Positions 1 to 6,351 are shown, counted from the stretch's first letter. The stretch: DNA of 6,867 bases from Oligoflexus sp. (GCA_030151925.1 JASLCY010000029.1:1-6867); one strand, 5' to 3'. Made by a program: numbers and translations. The notes: a model not told the origin generated them from the letters alone.

Positions 1-39
1 AGCGATCGCGCGACGGTTCTCTTGCTTCGCATTTTGCAT
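1..39 (-). CDS. Possible 5' end of a leftward gene (partial, unidentified)
   Basis: Reading leftward from an ATG at 39-37, the frame is open to the window edge and gives MQNAKQENRRAIA, a hydrophilic N-terminus of unknown family. A Shine-Dalgarno-like AGGTGG (complement of 43-48) lies 3 bases upstream of this ATG. A second ATG at 32-30 in another frame is also open, with the same AGGTGG 10 bases away. A perfect TTGACA hexamer on the minus strand (80-75) could be a -35, but I find no good -10 at the right distance. Thirteen codons are too few to name a product or exclude chance. The gene would be divergent from typA. Confidence 0.25.
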   Translation of the reverse strand, partial: MQNAKQENRRAIA

Positions 40-184
40 ATTCCACCTAGCCGATTCGGGTTTTTCAGGACACTTGTCAACTCCTCTTCCATGATAAGGG
101 GAGCGGTAAATCGAAGGACAACGGCGAAATATGAAGGCAGCGGAAATTCTCTATGAAGATAAGTACATAGGAAATAATCCCTTT

Positions 185-208
185 TAGGTAAATCGGTGCT
201 TTTACCTA
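185..208. repeat. Inverted repeat upstream of typA
   Basis: TAGGTAAA (185-192) and TTTACCTA (201-208) form a perfect 8-bp inverted repeat around an 8-base loop. No T-run follows on either strand, so it is not a standard intrinsic terminator. It lies just upstream of the candidate typA promoter and could be a protein-binding dyad. No function can be assigned. Confidence 0.45.
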
Positions 209-215
209 GATGGGC

Positions 216-243
216 TTTGATCTTTGAGCGCGGCTGTTATAGT
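216..243 (+). promoter_or_regulatory. Candidate sigma-70-type promoter for typA
   Basis: TATAGT at 238-243 matches the -10 consensus in five of six positions. TTTGAT at 216-221 is a moderate -35 with 16-base spacing; the overlapping TTGATC at 217-222 would give 15. Transcription would start near 250, leaving a leader of about 90 bases before the typA start. Assigned by eye from consensus only, with no scoring. Confidence 0.3.
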
Positions 244-268
244 ATATCGCTCGCACTTTCTTTGCAGG

Positions 269-286
269 GGACAAAGTCCTTTGTCC
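269..286 (+). promoter_or_regulatory. Perfect dyad / hairpin in the typA leader
   Basis: GGACAAAGTCCTTTGTCC is an 18-base element with perfect arms 269-276 and 279-286. In RNA it can fold as a 7-bp stem with a 4-base loop. It sits between the candidate promoter and the typA ribosome binding site. Its TCCTT (277-281) is complementary to the typA AAGGA at 333-337, so an alternative pairing covering the ribosome binding site is possible. It could equally be a DNA operator. The structure is visible, but regulation is inference. Confidence 0.4.
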
Positions 287-313
287 AGACTGAACCCAAG
301 ATCACATCTGCAC

Positions 314-325
314 GGGAATATTCCC
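314..325. promoter_or_regulatory. 12-bp palindrome before the typA ribosome binding site
   Basis: GGGAATATTCCC is a perfect 12-bp palindrome ending 7 bases before the AAGGA ribosome binding site. As RNA it gives only a 4-bp stem with a 4-base loop, so a DNA operator half-site pair is as plausible as a hairpin. No known binding site is assigned. Confidence 0.3.
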
Positions 326-341
326 AGGATCCAAGGAACTT

Positions 342-2213
342 ATGTCTAAGAATCTTCGCAACATTTGCATCATCGCGCACGTTGACCACGGTAAAACCAC
401 TCTCGTTGACTACCTTTTGAAACAAGCGGGAACGTTTGCCGCCCATGAAACAACGGCAGACCGGATGATGGATTCCGACTCTCAGGAAAGAGAACGCGGG
501 ATTACGATTTCGGCTAAAAACGCGTCATTTAGACTAGGTGATGTGAAGGTAAACGTTGTTGACACCCCAGGCCACGCCGACTTCGGTGGCGAGGTTGAGC
601 GGATCATGGACATGGTGGACGGCGCCATCCTCCTCGTGGATGCTGTGGAAGGTCCTCTGCCGCAGACTCGCTTCGTGCTCCAGAAAGCGATCGAGAAGAA
701 CCTCAAGATCGCCCTCTGCATCAATAAGGTCGACCGCCCCGAAGCGATCGGCAGCACCCTGGTCTCCGAATGCGTGGACAAGGCCTTCGACCTCTTCGTC
801 GAGCTCGGCGCTTCGGCTGAACAATGCGATTTCCCCATCGTCTACGCCTGCGCTCGCAAGGGCTGGTGTACCGCCGATGCCGACCAGATCCCCGTCCTGC
901 TCGAAGGCGGCGGAGAACGTTCGCTCAAGCCCCTCTACGACGTCATCCTCGGTTTCCCGCCTCCGGACGCCAACGAAGACGGCGAATGCCAACTGCTCGT
1001 CTCGAACATCGCGTACTCGGACTACCTCGGCAACCTCGCTCTCGGCCGTCTGAAGGCCGGTAAAGCGAAAAAAGGCACCGAACTCATCCGTCACGGCGTC
1101 GATTCCAGCGGCAAGCCCACAACCCAAAAATTCTCGGTCTTCCGCCTGCTCTCCTACGAAGGCATGAAGCAGATCGAAGTGGACGAGCTCGTGGCCGGCG
1201 ACATCGGCCTGATCGCGGGCTGCGACACGCTCGAGATCGGCGATACCCTCTCGGGCCTCAACGGCAAGCCCCTGCCCCGCATCAGCGTCGAAGAACCGAC
1301 CATGCGCATGATCTTCTCGATCAACACCACGCCGAACTCGGGCCGCGAAGGCAAGGCGATCCAGTCGCGCGACCTTCGTCAGCGCCTGCTCAACGAGATC
1401 CGCAGCAACGTGGCCCTTCGCCTCGAAGAAGCGGAATCCGCTGACCAGTTCTACCTCCTCGGCCGCGGCGAGCTCCAGTTCGGCATCCTCATCGAGAAGA
1501 TGCGCCGTGAAGGTTTCGAATTCATGGTCGGCCGCCCGAACGTCCTCATGCGTGAGGAAGACGGCGTGCGCATGGAACCTTACGAGAAGATGACGCTCGA
1601 CCTGCCCGAGAGCTGCTCCGGCGAAGTCACGAAGATGTATCAGCAACGCAAGGGCGTGCTCACCTCTTACGAAGCCGCTCCCCTCACGGGCAACGAAGAG
1701 CCTCGCGTGCGTTTGACCTTCGAGATCCCGACGCGCGGCATCCTCGGCACCAACTCCATGTTTAAGACGGCGACGCGCGGTTCGGGCCTGATCAGCTCGG
1801 AATCGATCGGCTACAAGCCTCACGCGGGCCATATCTTCCACCGTTCGACCGGCAGCTTGATCTCGGACCGCTCGGGCGAGACGACCGAATACGCGCTCTC
1901 CTCCATCCAGGAGCGCGGCGTGCTCTTCATCGGCGAAGGCGTGGAAGTATACGAAGGCATGATCATCGGCGAAGGCGCGAAGGATAACGACCTGAACGTG
2001 AACCCGGTGAAGCCGAAGAAACTCACCAACGTCCGCGCCGCCGGCTCGGACGGTCTCACGACCCTCTACGGCATCAAGCAGATGAGCCTTGAGAAGTGCA
2101 TCGAGTGGATCGACGACGATGAGTGGATCGAAGTCACGCCGAAGTCGATTCGCCTGCGGAAGAAGATCCTCGCGGCGAACATGCGCTCGGTTCGTAAGAT
2201 CGACCGCGTGTAA
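342..2213 (+). CDS. typA: TypA/BipA ribosome-associated translational GTPase
   Basis: TypA/BipA is an EF-G-like GTPase that binds the 70S ribosome and helps large-subunit assembly and stress or cold adaptation in the cytoplasm. At 623 aa it is slightly longer than the roughly 607-aa E. coli protein. The GTPase domain fills about residues 1-200: P-loop AHVDHGKT (12-19), switch I ERGITI (51-56), DTPGHAD (74-80), NKVD (128-131), and the G5 region near YACARKGW (168-175). A beta-barrel domain II, an EF-G C-like domain (about 410-495) and the TypA-specific C-terminal domain follow. That last domain shows EVYEGMIIGE, KKLTNVRA and DDDEWIEVTPKSIRLRK. The ATG at 342 has AAGGA at 333-337 and begins the family-typical MSKNLRNICIIAHVDHGK. 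Codons 1-73 use noticeably more A/T-ending codons than the rest. The gene converges on the oxidase gene. Confidence 0.97.
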   Translation: MSKNLRNICIIAHVDHGKTTLVDYLLKQAGTFAAHETTADRMMDSDSQERERGITISAKNASFRLGDVKVNVVDTPGHADFGGEVERIMDMVDGAILLVDAVEGPLPQTRFVLQKAIEKNLKIALCINKVDRPEAIGSTLVSECVDKAFDLFVELGASAEQCDFPIVYACARKGWCTADADQIPVLLEGGGERSLKPLYDVILGFPPPDANEDGECQLLVSNIAYSDYLGNLALGRLKAGKAKKGTELIRHGVDSSGKPTTQKFSVFRLLSYEGMKQIEVDELVAGDIGLIAGCDTLEIGDTLSGLNGKPLPRISVEEPTMRMIFSINTTPNSGREGKAIQSRDLRQRLLNEIRSNVALRLEEAESADQFYLLGRGELQFGILIEKMRREGFEFMVGRPNVLMREEDGVRMEPYEKMTLDLPESCSGEVTKMYQQRKGVLTSYEAAPLTGNEEPRVRLTFEIPTRGILGTNSMFKTATRGSGLISSESIGYKPHAGHIFHRSTGSLISDRSGETTEYALSSIQERGVLFIGEGVEVYEGMIIGEGAKDNDLNVNPVKPKKLTNVRAAGSDGLTTLYGIKQMSLEKCIEWIDDDEWIEVTPKSIRLRKKILAANMRSVRKIDRV

Positions 2214-2235
2214 TCGGTAGACACGAGAATAAACG

Positions 2236-2266
2236 AAGAGCCCTGATCGCGATGATCAGGGCTCTT
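2236..2266. terminator. Intrinsic terminator between convergent genes
   Basis: AAGAGCCCTGATC (2236-2248) and GATCAGGGCTCTT (2254-2266) form a perfect 13-bp stem with a 5-base loop. On the plus strand it is followed by GTGTTTT, giving a U-rich tail 22 bases after the typA stop. On the minus strand it is followed by CGTTTATT, a weaker U-rich run. It therefore probably terminates typA and may also end the leftward oxidase transcript, whose stop codon lies 18 bases away. Confidence 0.85.
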
Positions 2267-2283
2267 GTGTTTTCGGCAGAAGG

Positions 2284-3882
2284 TTATTTGCAGACCTTCG
2301 CTTCTTTGTAGATGCCGCCCTCGACGCAGGATTTGCCTTCGCCGCAGTGCGCATCGGTCTGGCAGTAGCAATCGCCGCTCACCACGCAGGCGTCGTGGTA
2401 GAGGCTGTCCTTGGTGATCTCGCCGGTGAGGCGTTTCCAGAAGGCGTTCACGAAGACTCCGCCCGGGTCCATCTTCTGCTTGAACGCGACGAATTCGTCC
2501 CAACGCGGATAAGCCTTGCTCACCCCTTCGAACGCGGCGACCGTGTTTTTGCCCCAGTGCGGGCGGCCGTCGTATTTTTGCAGGGTCAGCTGCTCGAGCT
2601 CTTGGTTCACGTAGTAGTCCTTGGGAGTCACCGTTCCGCGTTTGGCGAGCGGGAACTCGACGCCGACGTAAGCCGTGTCGCGGCCGGCGTTCATTCCGAG
2701 GTAGCTCTTGCCGGCTTTACCGAAGCGGAAATAGATGCCGTTCAGCGGGAAGTAGGCCGGCGTGTTCTTCACGATGGCCCTGGCTTCCGCGATCCATTCC
2801 GGGAGGCGTTCGAGCGGGATCGCGATCTCTTCGAGCTGGATGGGGATGAGGTCCCAGACGCACGAGGAAACCGCGCATTTGAAGTATTGCATGCGGTAGG
2901 CGTAACCAACCGGATTCTCTTTCACCACCTTGCCGTCGTCGTTCTTGAAATAAGGCGCGACGCGGGTCTCGTAACGCAGGCGCGCTGCGAGGCTGACCAG
3001 GCCGTCGCCCGGGAGCGCGGTGGATACGTCCATCAAAGCCTTATAGAACTTCTGCAGGGTCTCGCTGACCTCGGCCTGGCCGTTGTGCGCGTTGCCCGGG
3101 GTGTCTAAGGGCACCTCGTGATAGATCGTCATCGCATAACGATGGTTGCCCGGGAACCAGGCGATGTTCGCGGAATAGTTGTTGCGCGCGGTGTCGAGGA
3201 CGATGGATTCGAGATCGCTGTCGTCGGACTTGCCGATCTGCTCGGCGCGGACCTTGAAGGTCGGCTCGAGCTGGAACGTGGCTTCCACGATCACGCCGAG
3301 CACGCCGAGGCTCACGCGCGCGGCATTGAGGTCCTCGCCGGTGAGCACGCGGACTTCGCCGGTGCCGTCGACGATCTTCATGCTGACGAGATAGTCAGCG
3401 AGCGTGTTCGAGGGCTTCTGCAGAGTCGAACCGTGCGTCCCGCCGCCGAGCATGCCGCCTATGGTGAAGGTCTGCAGCTCGGTCACCATATTTACCGCGA
3501 GGCCGAACTGGTTGATCGCTTCGTTGAAATCGTTGAAGTGCATGCCCGCTTGCACCGTCGCGGTACGAGCGTCTTTGTCGACGGACACCATCTTATCCAT
3601 GTTGGTCAGCAGGATCTGGGTCCCGCCTTCTTCCGTGCACGGGCTATCGAACTGGCTCTTGTATCCCCGAGTCGAGACTTTGACTTTGCCGCCATGCTCG
3701 TAGGCGTTCTTCACGACCGCCTGTATCTCCTCTATGGTCTTCGGCTCGACGATCTGCGACTCAGGGCATTGGAACGTCCCCTGATAGTTCGACACGCGCT
3801 CTTCTTCAGTCGACCACACTTTCGTTAAACACAGCGAAATACCGGCCAGCCCGAAAGCAGCCCAAAACAAGGGTTTTTTCAT
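2284..3882 (-). CDS. Exported FAD-dependent sugar-lactone oxidase-like protein (GULO/ALO family) with Cys-rich tail
   Basis: This 532-aa flavoprotein resembles L-gulono-/D-arabinono-lactone oxidases, which oxidise aldonolactones with FAD and usually O2. Residues 1-24 are a basic-hydrophobic stretch (MKKPLFWAAFGLAG...), a Sec signal or signal anchor; ISLC is a poor lipobox. The FAD-binding PCMH domain spans about 35-205, with GGKVKVSTRGYKS (64-76) and IGGMLGGGTHGST (141-153). The latter matches the VGG(M/L)xGTGAHGSS motif of plant GulLO proteins. The lactone-oxidase domain follows to about 485, with the conserved HWGK at 442-445. The residue equivalent to the covalent-FAD histidine of GHS/SHS is Lys75, so flavin is probably non-covalent. 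Residues 499-531 hold six cysteines (499, 505, 507, 513, 519, 531), a small disulfide-type tail that fits an extracytoplasmic location. The ATG has AAGGA 9 bases upstream. Substrate is not deducible; another sugar or alcohol is possible. Confidence 0.85.
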   Translation of the reverse strand: MKKPLFWAAFGLAGISLCLTKVWSTEEERVSNYQGTFQCPESQIVEPKTIEEIQAVVKNAYEHGGKVKVSTRGYKSQFDSPCTEEGGTQILLTNMDKMVSVDKDARTATVQAGMHFNDFNEAINQFGLAVNMVTELQTFTIGGMLGGGTHGSTLQKPSNTLADYLVSMKIVDGTGEVRVLTGEDLNAARVSLGVLGVIVEATFQLEPTFKVRAEQIGKSDDSDLESIVLDTARNNYSANIAWFPGNHRYAMTIYHEVPLDTPGNAHNGQAEVSETLQKFYKALMDVSTALPGDGLVSLAARLRYETRVAPYFKNDDGKVVKENPVGYAYRMQYFKCAVSSCVWDLIPIQLEEIAIPLERLPEWIAEARAIVKNTPAYFPLNGIYFRFGKAGKSYLGMNAGRDTAYVGVEFPLAKRGTVTPKDYYVNQELEQLTLQKYDGRPHWGKNTVAAFEGVSKAYPRWDEFVAFKQKMDPGGVFVNAFWKRLTGEITKDSLYHDACVVSGDCYCQTDAHCGEGKSCVEGGIYKEAKVCK

Positions 3883-3891
3883 CGAAGACGG

Positions 3892-3896
3892 TCCTT
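3892..3896 (-). promoter_or_regulatory. Ribosome binding site of the oxidase gene
   Basis: AAGGA on the minus strand lies 9 bases before the ATG at 3882-3880. This supports that start, which also yields the full signal-peptide-like N-terminus. Confidence 0.6.
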
Positions 3897-3924
3897 TGGT
3901 TGATTAGGTCTTAAAAGATATAGA
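3896..3924 (+). promoter_or_regulatory. Candidate promoter of the oxygenase-yjbQ operon
   Basis: TTGGTT (3896-3901) and TATAGA (3919-3924) are 17 bases apart on the plus strand. The -10 overlaps the -10 of the leftward promoter, so the two divergent units may share one AT-rich melting site. The match is moderate. The downstream ribosome binding site is GGGG at 3978-3981, 6 bases before the ATG at 3988. Confidence 0.25.
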
Positions 3925-3945
3925 AGAAAAAGCCGCCTCGGGCAA
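3917..3945 (-). promoter_or_regulatory. Candidate promoter of the oxidase gene
   Basis: On the minus strand TTGCCC (3945-3940) and TATATC (3922-3917) are separated by exactly 17 bases. This would start transcription near 3910, about 28 bases before the ATG. It is a consensus match by eye, not a scored prediction. Confidence 0.4.
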
Positions 3946-3987
3946 TACTTCACTCAATTCAATTCTGATGAAGCGGCGGGGAATAGT

Positions 3988-5856
3988 ATGCAATGCGATC
4001 GACGGAAACTTCTGCAATGGGGAATGCTAGGCTCTGGATCCGCTCTCTATCCTGAGTTGCTCAGGGCGGAGGACAGCCCGATCCTCTCGAAATTCCCGAC
4101 CTCCATCATGTCCGCGAAGCTCGAGACCGCTTCGGGCCGGCTCGAGGTCCACAGCGGCGCCGTTCCCGAGGATCTCTACGGCAGCGTCTTCATGATGGAA
4201 GGCATACCCATCGCCGAAGACCACTTTTCTCCCGCCGGCAAAGGCGCTATCTCGCGTTTCGACTTCAACGCCGACGGAACGGTGACGTTCCTGAGGAAGA
4301 TGATCGAGTCGCCCGCCGTGATCCTGCAGGACAGGCTCCCCGAAGGCCCCGACCAATTCAAGCTGCTCGGCGGCGTCTTGTATTTCAGCCAAACCCTCGG
4401 TTTCATGGACTACTGCAATACCGTGCCGATCCCCATGGGCGACAACCGCTTCTGCATGGGATTCGAAGGCAGCATGCCGCATGAGTTCGACGGGCAGACG
4501 CTCGACCTCGTAACCCCGGTCGGCACGCCCGATGAATGGATCACGTCGCTGCCGAAGATCGCGAGCGCCCTGACGCCCAAGAAATGGCTCTTCAACCAGG
4601 TGCGGGGCTCGGCGCATACCTACTTCGACCATCGTACGAGCGAATGCTTCACGGTGAATTACGGCGGGAACGTCGGCAAGATCGGATCGGGCTTCATCCG
4701 TCTCCTCTCCTGGGACCTCAAAGGCAGGCTGCAAGGGAAGAACGTCATCGGCCCCGACGGCAAAGCCGCGAAGCTCCTCGGTACGGGCCACTCTCTCGGC
4801 GTGACGAGGAACTACATCGTGATCTTCGATACGGCGACGCGAGTGGAAGCCGATCGCATCCTCGGTTTCCACACGATAGACCCGCAGCCTCACCTGATGA
4901 ATATCTGGATCGTGCGCCGCGAGGACCTTCGTAAGTCGGGCGACACGGTTCGGGCGGAGACCGTCGCGCTCGACTTCGATACCAGCGACATCATGGTGGA
5001 GTATGACGACGCCGAGGATGTGATCACGATGTACGGCGAATACCTCTCCGCGGCGGATAAGTCTGAGCCCATGTATGCGCGGGAAAACCTGCTCTTCGGC
5101 GGCAAGGTCCGTTCCGACCTCTCCGGATACCCTCTCGCGCCCCTGGACGTCGGCGGGCTCGTGCGCGCCGCGGTGCAGGTGAAGCCGGGCGTGGGCGCGA
5201 GCGAAGTGAAGGAATTCTTCAAGGTCATCCGCGACCCGGAGCTCACCTGGGATATGAACGATCCGGCGTCGCGGGCTCAATTCCAGTTCCCCGATCGGTT
5301 CGAGCACATCTACTGGTCTTCCATCGGTTATCGGCCCGAGCATGTCGTGCAGCGGGCTGCGGATGCGTATAAGAATTATAAAAATCGCCTCTACACCAAT
5401 GAGGACCTTCCCCGCACGACCCTCGGCTCGACTATCCTCCACCAGGATTGCGCGAAGATGGCGATCGTCGACCACTACCAATTCCCCGAACACATGATTA
5501 TGCGGACCCTGCAGTTCATGGAGAAGAAGGGCGACCAGAGCACCGATCAGACCAACGGCTATATCTTCTGCTCGGTGGCGGTGAACTCCGCTTATGAAGA
5601 GAACCCGACGCCGCAGGGCAAGGAGATCTGGATCTTCGACGCCCAGAACTTGCGTCAAGGCCCGTTGTGCCGCCTCCATCACCGCGATTTCACCTTTGCG
5701 ACGACCAACCACGCGGTCTGGGTGCCGAGCGTCGGGCCGCGGCCTGCGGGCGTTTACAAGGCCTCGCTCTACGACTACTACAACAGTCGCATGAGCCAGC
5801 ACTCGAGCGCGGTCCAGGGCATCGTGAAGAACGACATCTTCCCGAGGTTCGCTTGA
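3988..5856 (+). CDS. Tat-exported carotenoid/lignostilbene oxygenase-family protein with altered iron site
   Basis: The 622-aa protein belongs to the carotenoid cleavage oxygenase (RPE65/CCD/lignostilbene dioxygenase) family, seven-bladed propellers that use Fe(II) and O2 to split conjugated C=C bonds. Iron is held by four histidines. Visible equivalents are His210 in GSAHTYFD (family AHPKxD), His268 in GTGHSLGVTRNYIVIF (family HDFxxTxxYxVF), and His575 in TTNHAVWV (family GFHGxWV). The third position aligns with Asp334 in SDIMVEYDDAED, where the family has xHxxNAxE; it lies 66 residues after His268, as in Synechocystis ACO. IFDAQNL (549-555) matches the family's late IxDAxxL strand. The N-terminus DRRKLLQWGMLGSGSA (4-19) is a twin-arginine signal, probably cleaved near LLRA (24-27), so folded, metal-loaded export is expected. 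The gene precedes yjbQ by 3 bases. Family membership is firm; the cleaved substrate and catalytic competence are unknown. Confidence 0.88.
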   Translation: MQCDRRKLLQWGMLGSGSALYPELLRAEDSPILSKFPTSIMSAKLETASGRLEVHSGAVPEDLYGSVFMMEGIPIAEDHFSPAGKGAISRFDFNADGTVTFLRKMIESPAVILQDRLPEGPDQFKLLGGVLYFSQTLGFMDYCNTVPIPMGDNRFCMGFEGSMPHEFDGQTLDLVTPVGTPDEWITSLPKIASALTPKKWLFNQVRGSAHTYFDHRTSECFTVNYGGNVGKIGSGFIRLLSWDLKGRLQGKNVIGPDGKAAKLLGTGHSLGVTRNYIVIFDTATRVEADRILGFHTIDPQPHLMNIWIVRREDLRKSGDTVRAETVALDFDTSDIMVEYDDAEDVITMYGEYLSAADKSEPMYARENLLFGGKVRSDLSGYPLAPLDVGGLVRAAVQVKPGVGASEVKEFFKVIRDPELTWDMNDPASRAQFQFPDRFEHIYWSSIGYRPEHVVQRAADAYKNYKNRLYTNEDLPRTTLGSTILHQDCAKMAIVDHYQFPEHMIMRTLQFMEKKGDQSTDQTNGYIFCSVAVNSAYEENPTPQGKEIWIFDAQNLRQGPLCRLHHRDFTFATTNHAVWVPSVGPRPAGVYKASLYDYYNSRMSQHSSAVQGIVKNDIFPRFA

Positions 5857-5859
5857 GCC

Positions 5860-6279
5860 ATGAGATTCAAGCAAAGCACGTTCAGCGTTTCGACCAAGGG
5901 TGAGCAGAACCTCCTGATCACCGACCTGGTCGAGCGCCATTGCCCCTTCCTCAAGGAGTTCGAGCAGGGCATGCTGCATATCTTCATCCGCCACACCTCG
6001 GCTTCCCTGACGATCAACGAGAACGCCGACCCCGATGTCAGGTCCGATTTGACTGCTGCCCTGGACCGCATTGCCCCCAAGAGTGCGCCTTATAAGCATG
6101 ACGAGGAGGGCCCGGATGATATGCCGGCCCATGTGAAGAGCAGCCTCATAGGGTCTTCGGTCACGATCCCGATCGTATCCGGGCGCCTGGGGCTCGGGCG
6201 TTGGCAGGGGATCTACCTCTGTGAGCATCGCTCCGCGCCGCACACGAGAGAGTTGATCTGTTCGGCCTGGGGTGAGTGA
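5860..6279 (+). CDS. yjbQ: YjbQ family protein (UPF0047; thiamine-phosphate-synthase-like)
   Basis: This 139-aa protein is a full-length member of the small, widely conserved cytoplasmic YjbQ family. Weak thiamine-phosphate synthase activity has been reported for some members, but the physiological role is unsettled. Family motifs in order are GMLHIFIRHTSAS (37-49), INENADPDV (52-60), YKHDEEGPDDMPAH (78-91), the IPIVSGRLGLGRWQGIYL stretch (103-120), and CEHR (121-124). The likely active-site histidines His45, His80 and His91 are present. The ATG at 5860 follows the upstream stop by 3 bases and no strong ribosome binding site stands out, so translation is probably coupled to the oxygenase gene. 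No terminator is seen after the stop. Confidence 0.95.
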   Translation: MRFKQSTFSVSTKGEQNLLITDLVERHCPFLKEFEQGMLHIFIRHTSASLTINENADPDVRSDLTAALDRIAPKSAPYKHDEEGPDDMPAHVKSSLIGSSVTIPIVSGRLGLGRWQGIYLCEHRSAPHTRELICSAWGE

Positions 6280-6322
6280 GCCCTACGCAGAAGACTCGCG
6301 GTCACGAATTACGCTGCCGTTT

Positions 6323-6351
6323 AAAATTGCCCTTGTTTGAGAGACAATTTT
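6323..6351. repeat. AT-rich inverted repeat upstream of sdaA
   Basis: AAAATTG (6323-6329) and CAATTTT (6345-6351) are perfect 7-bp arms around 15 bases. TAAAAT at 6322-6327 resembles a -10 box, but no good -35 accompanies it. The repeat could be an operator for sdaA or a weak hairpin ending the yjbQ transcript. Nothing else is evident in the 111-base gap apart from the sdaA ribosome binding site. Confidence 0.35.

Noticed and set aside
68..80. GACACTTGTC small dyad and TTGACA on the minus strand as a full divergent promoter
   Set aside because: TTGACA is a perfect -35 hexamer, but no acceptable -10 lies 16-18 bases downstream, and the dyad is only 4 bp per arm.
196..446. Small frames overlapping the typA leader and start (74 codons on +, 69 on -)
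   Set aside because: They overlap the firmly placed typA N-terminus and regulatory region, with no ribosome binding site or family resemblance to support them.
534..1841. 435-codon minus-strand frame inside typA
   Set aside because: It is a shadow of the GC-rich typA coding sequence, with no recognisable family and biased Arg/Ala/Asp/Glu composition.
2347..3828. Plus-strand frames of 253 and 236 codons opposite the oxidase
   Set aside because: They are antisense shadows of the oxidase gene, whose signal, FAD motifs and HWGK establish the real strand.
4027..6243. Long open frame on the minus strand (738 codons) across the oxygenase and yjbQ genes
   Set aside because: It is antisense to two genes with clear family motifs, spans their junction, and has a low-complexity Arg/Val/Glu/His-rich composition. 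This is typical of frames opened by G/C-ending codons.
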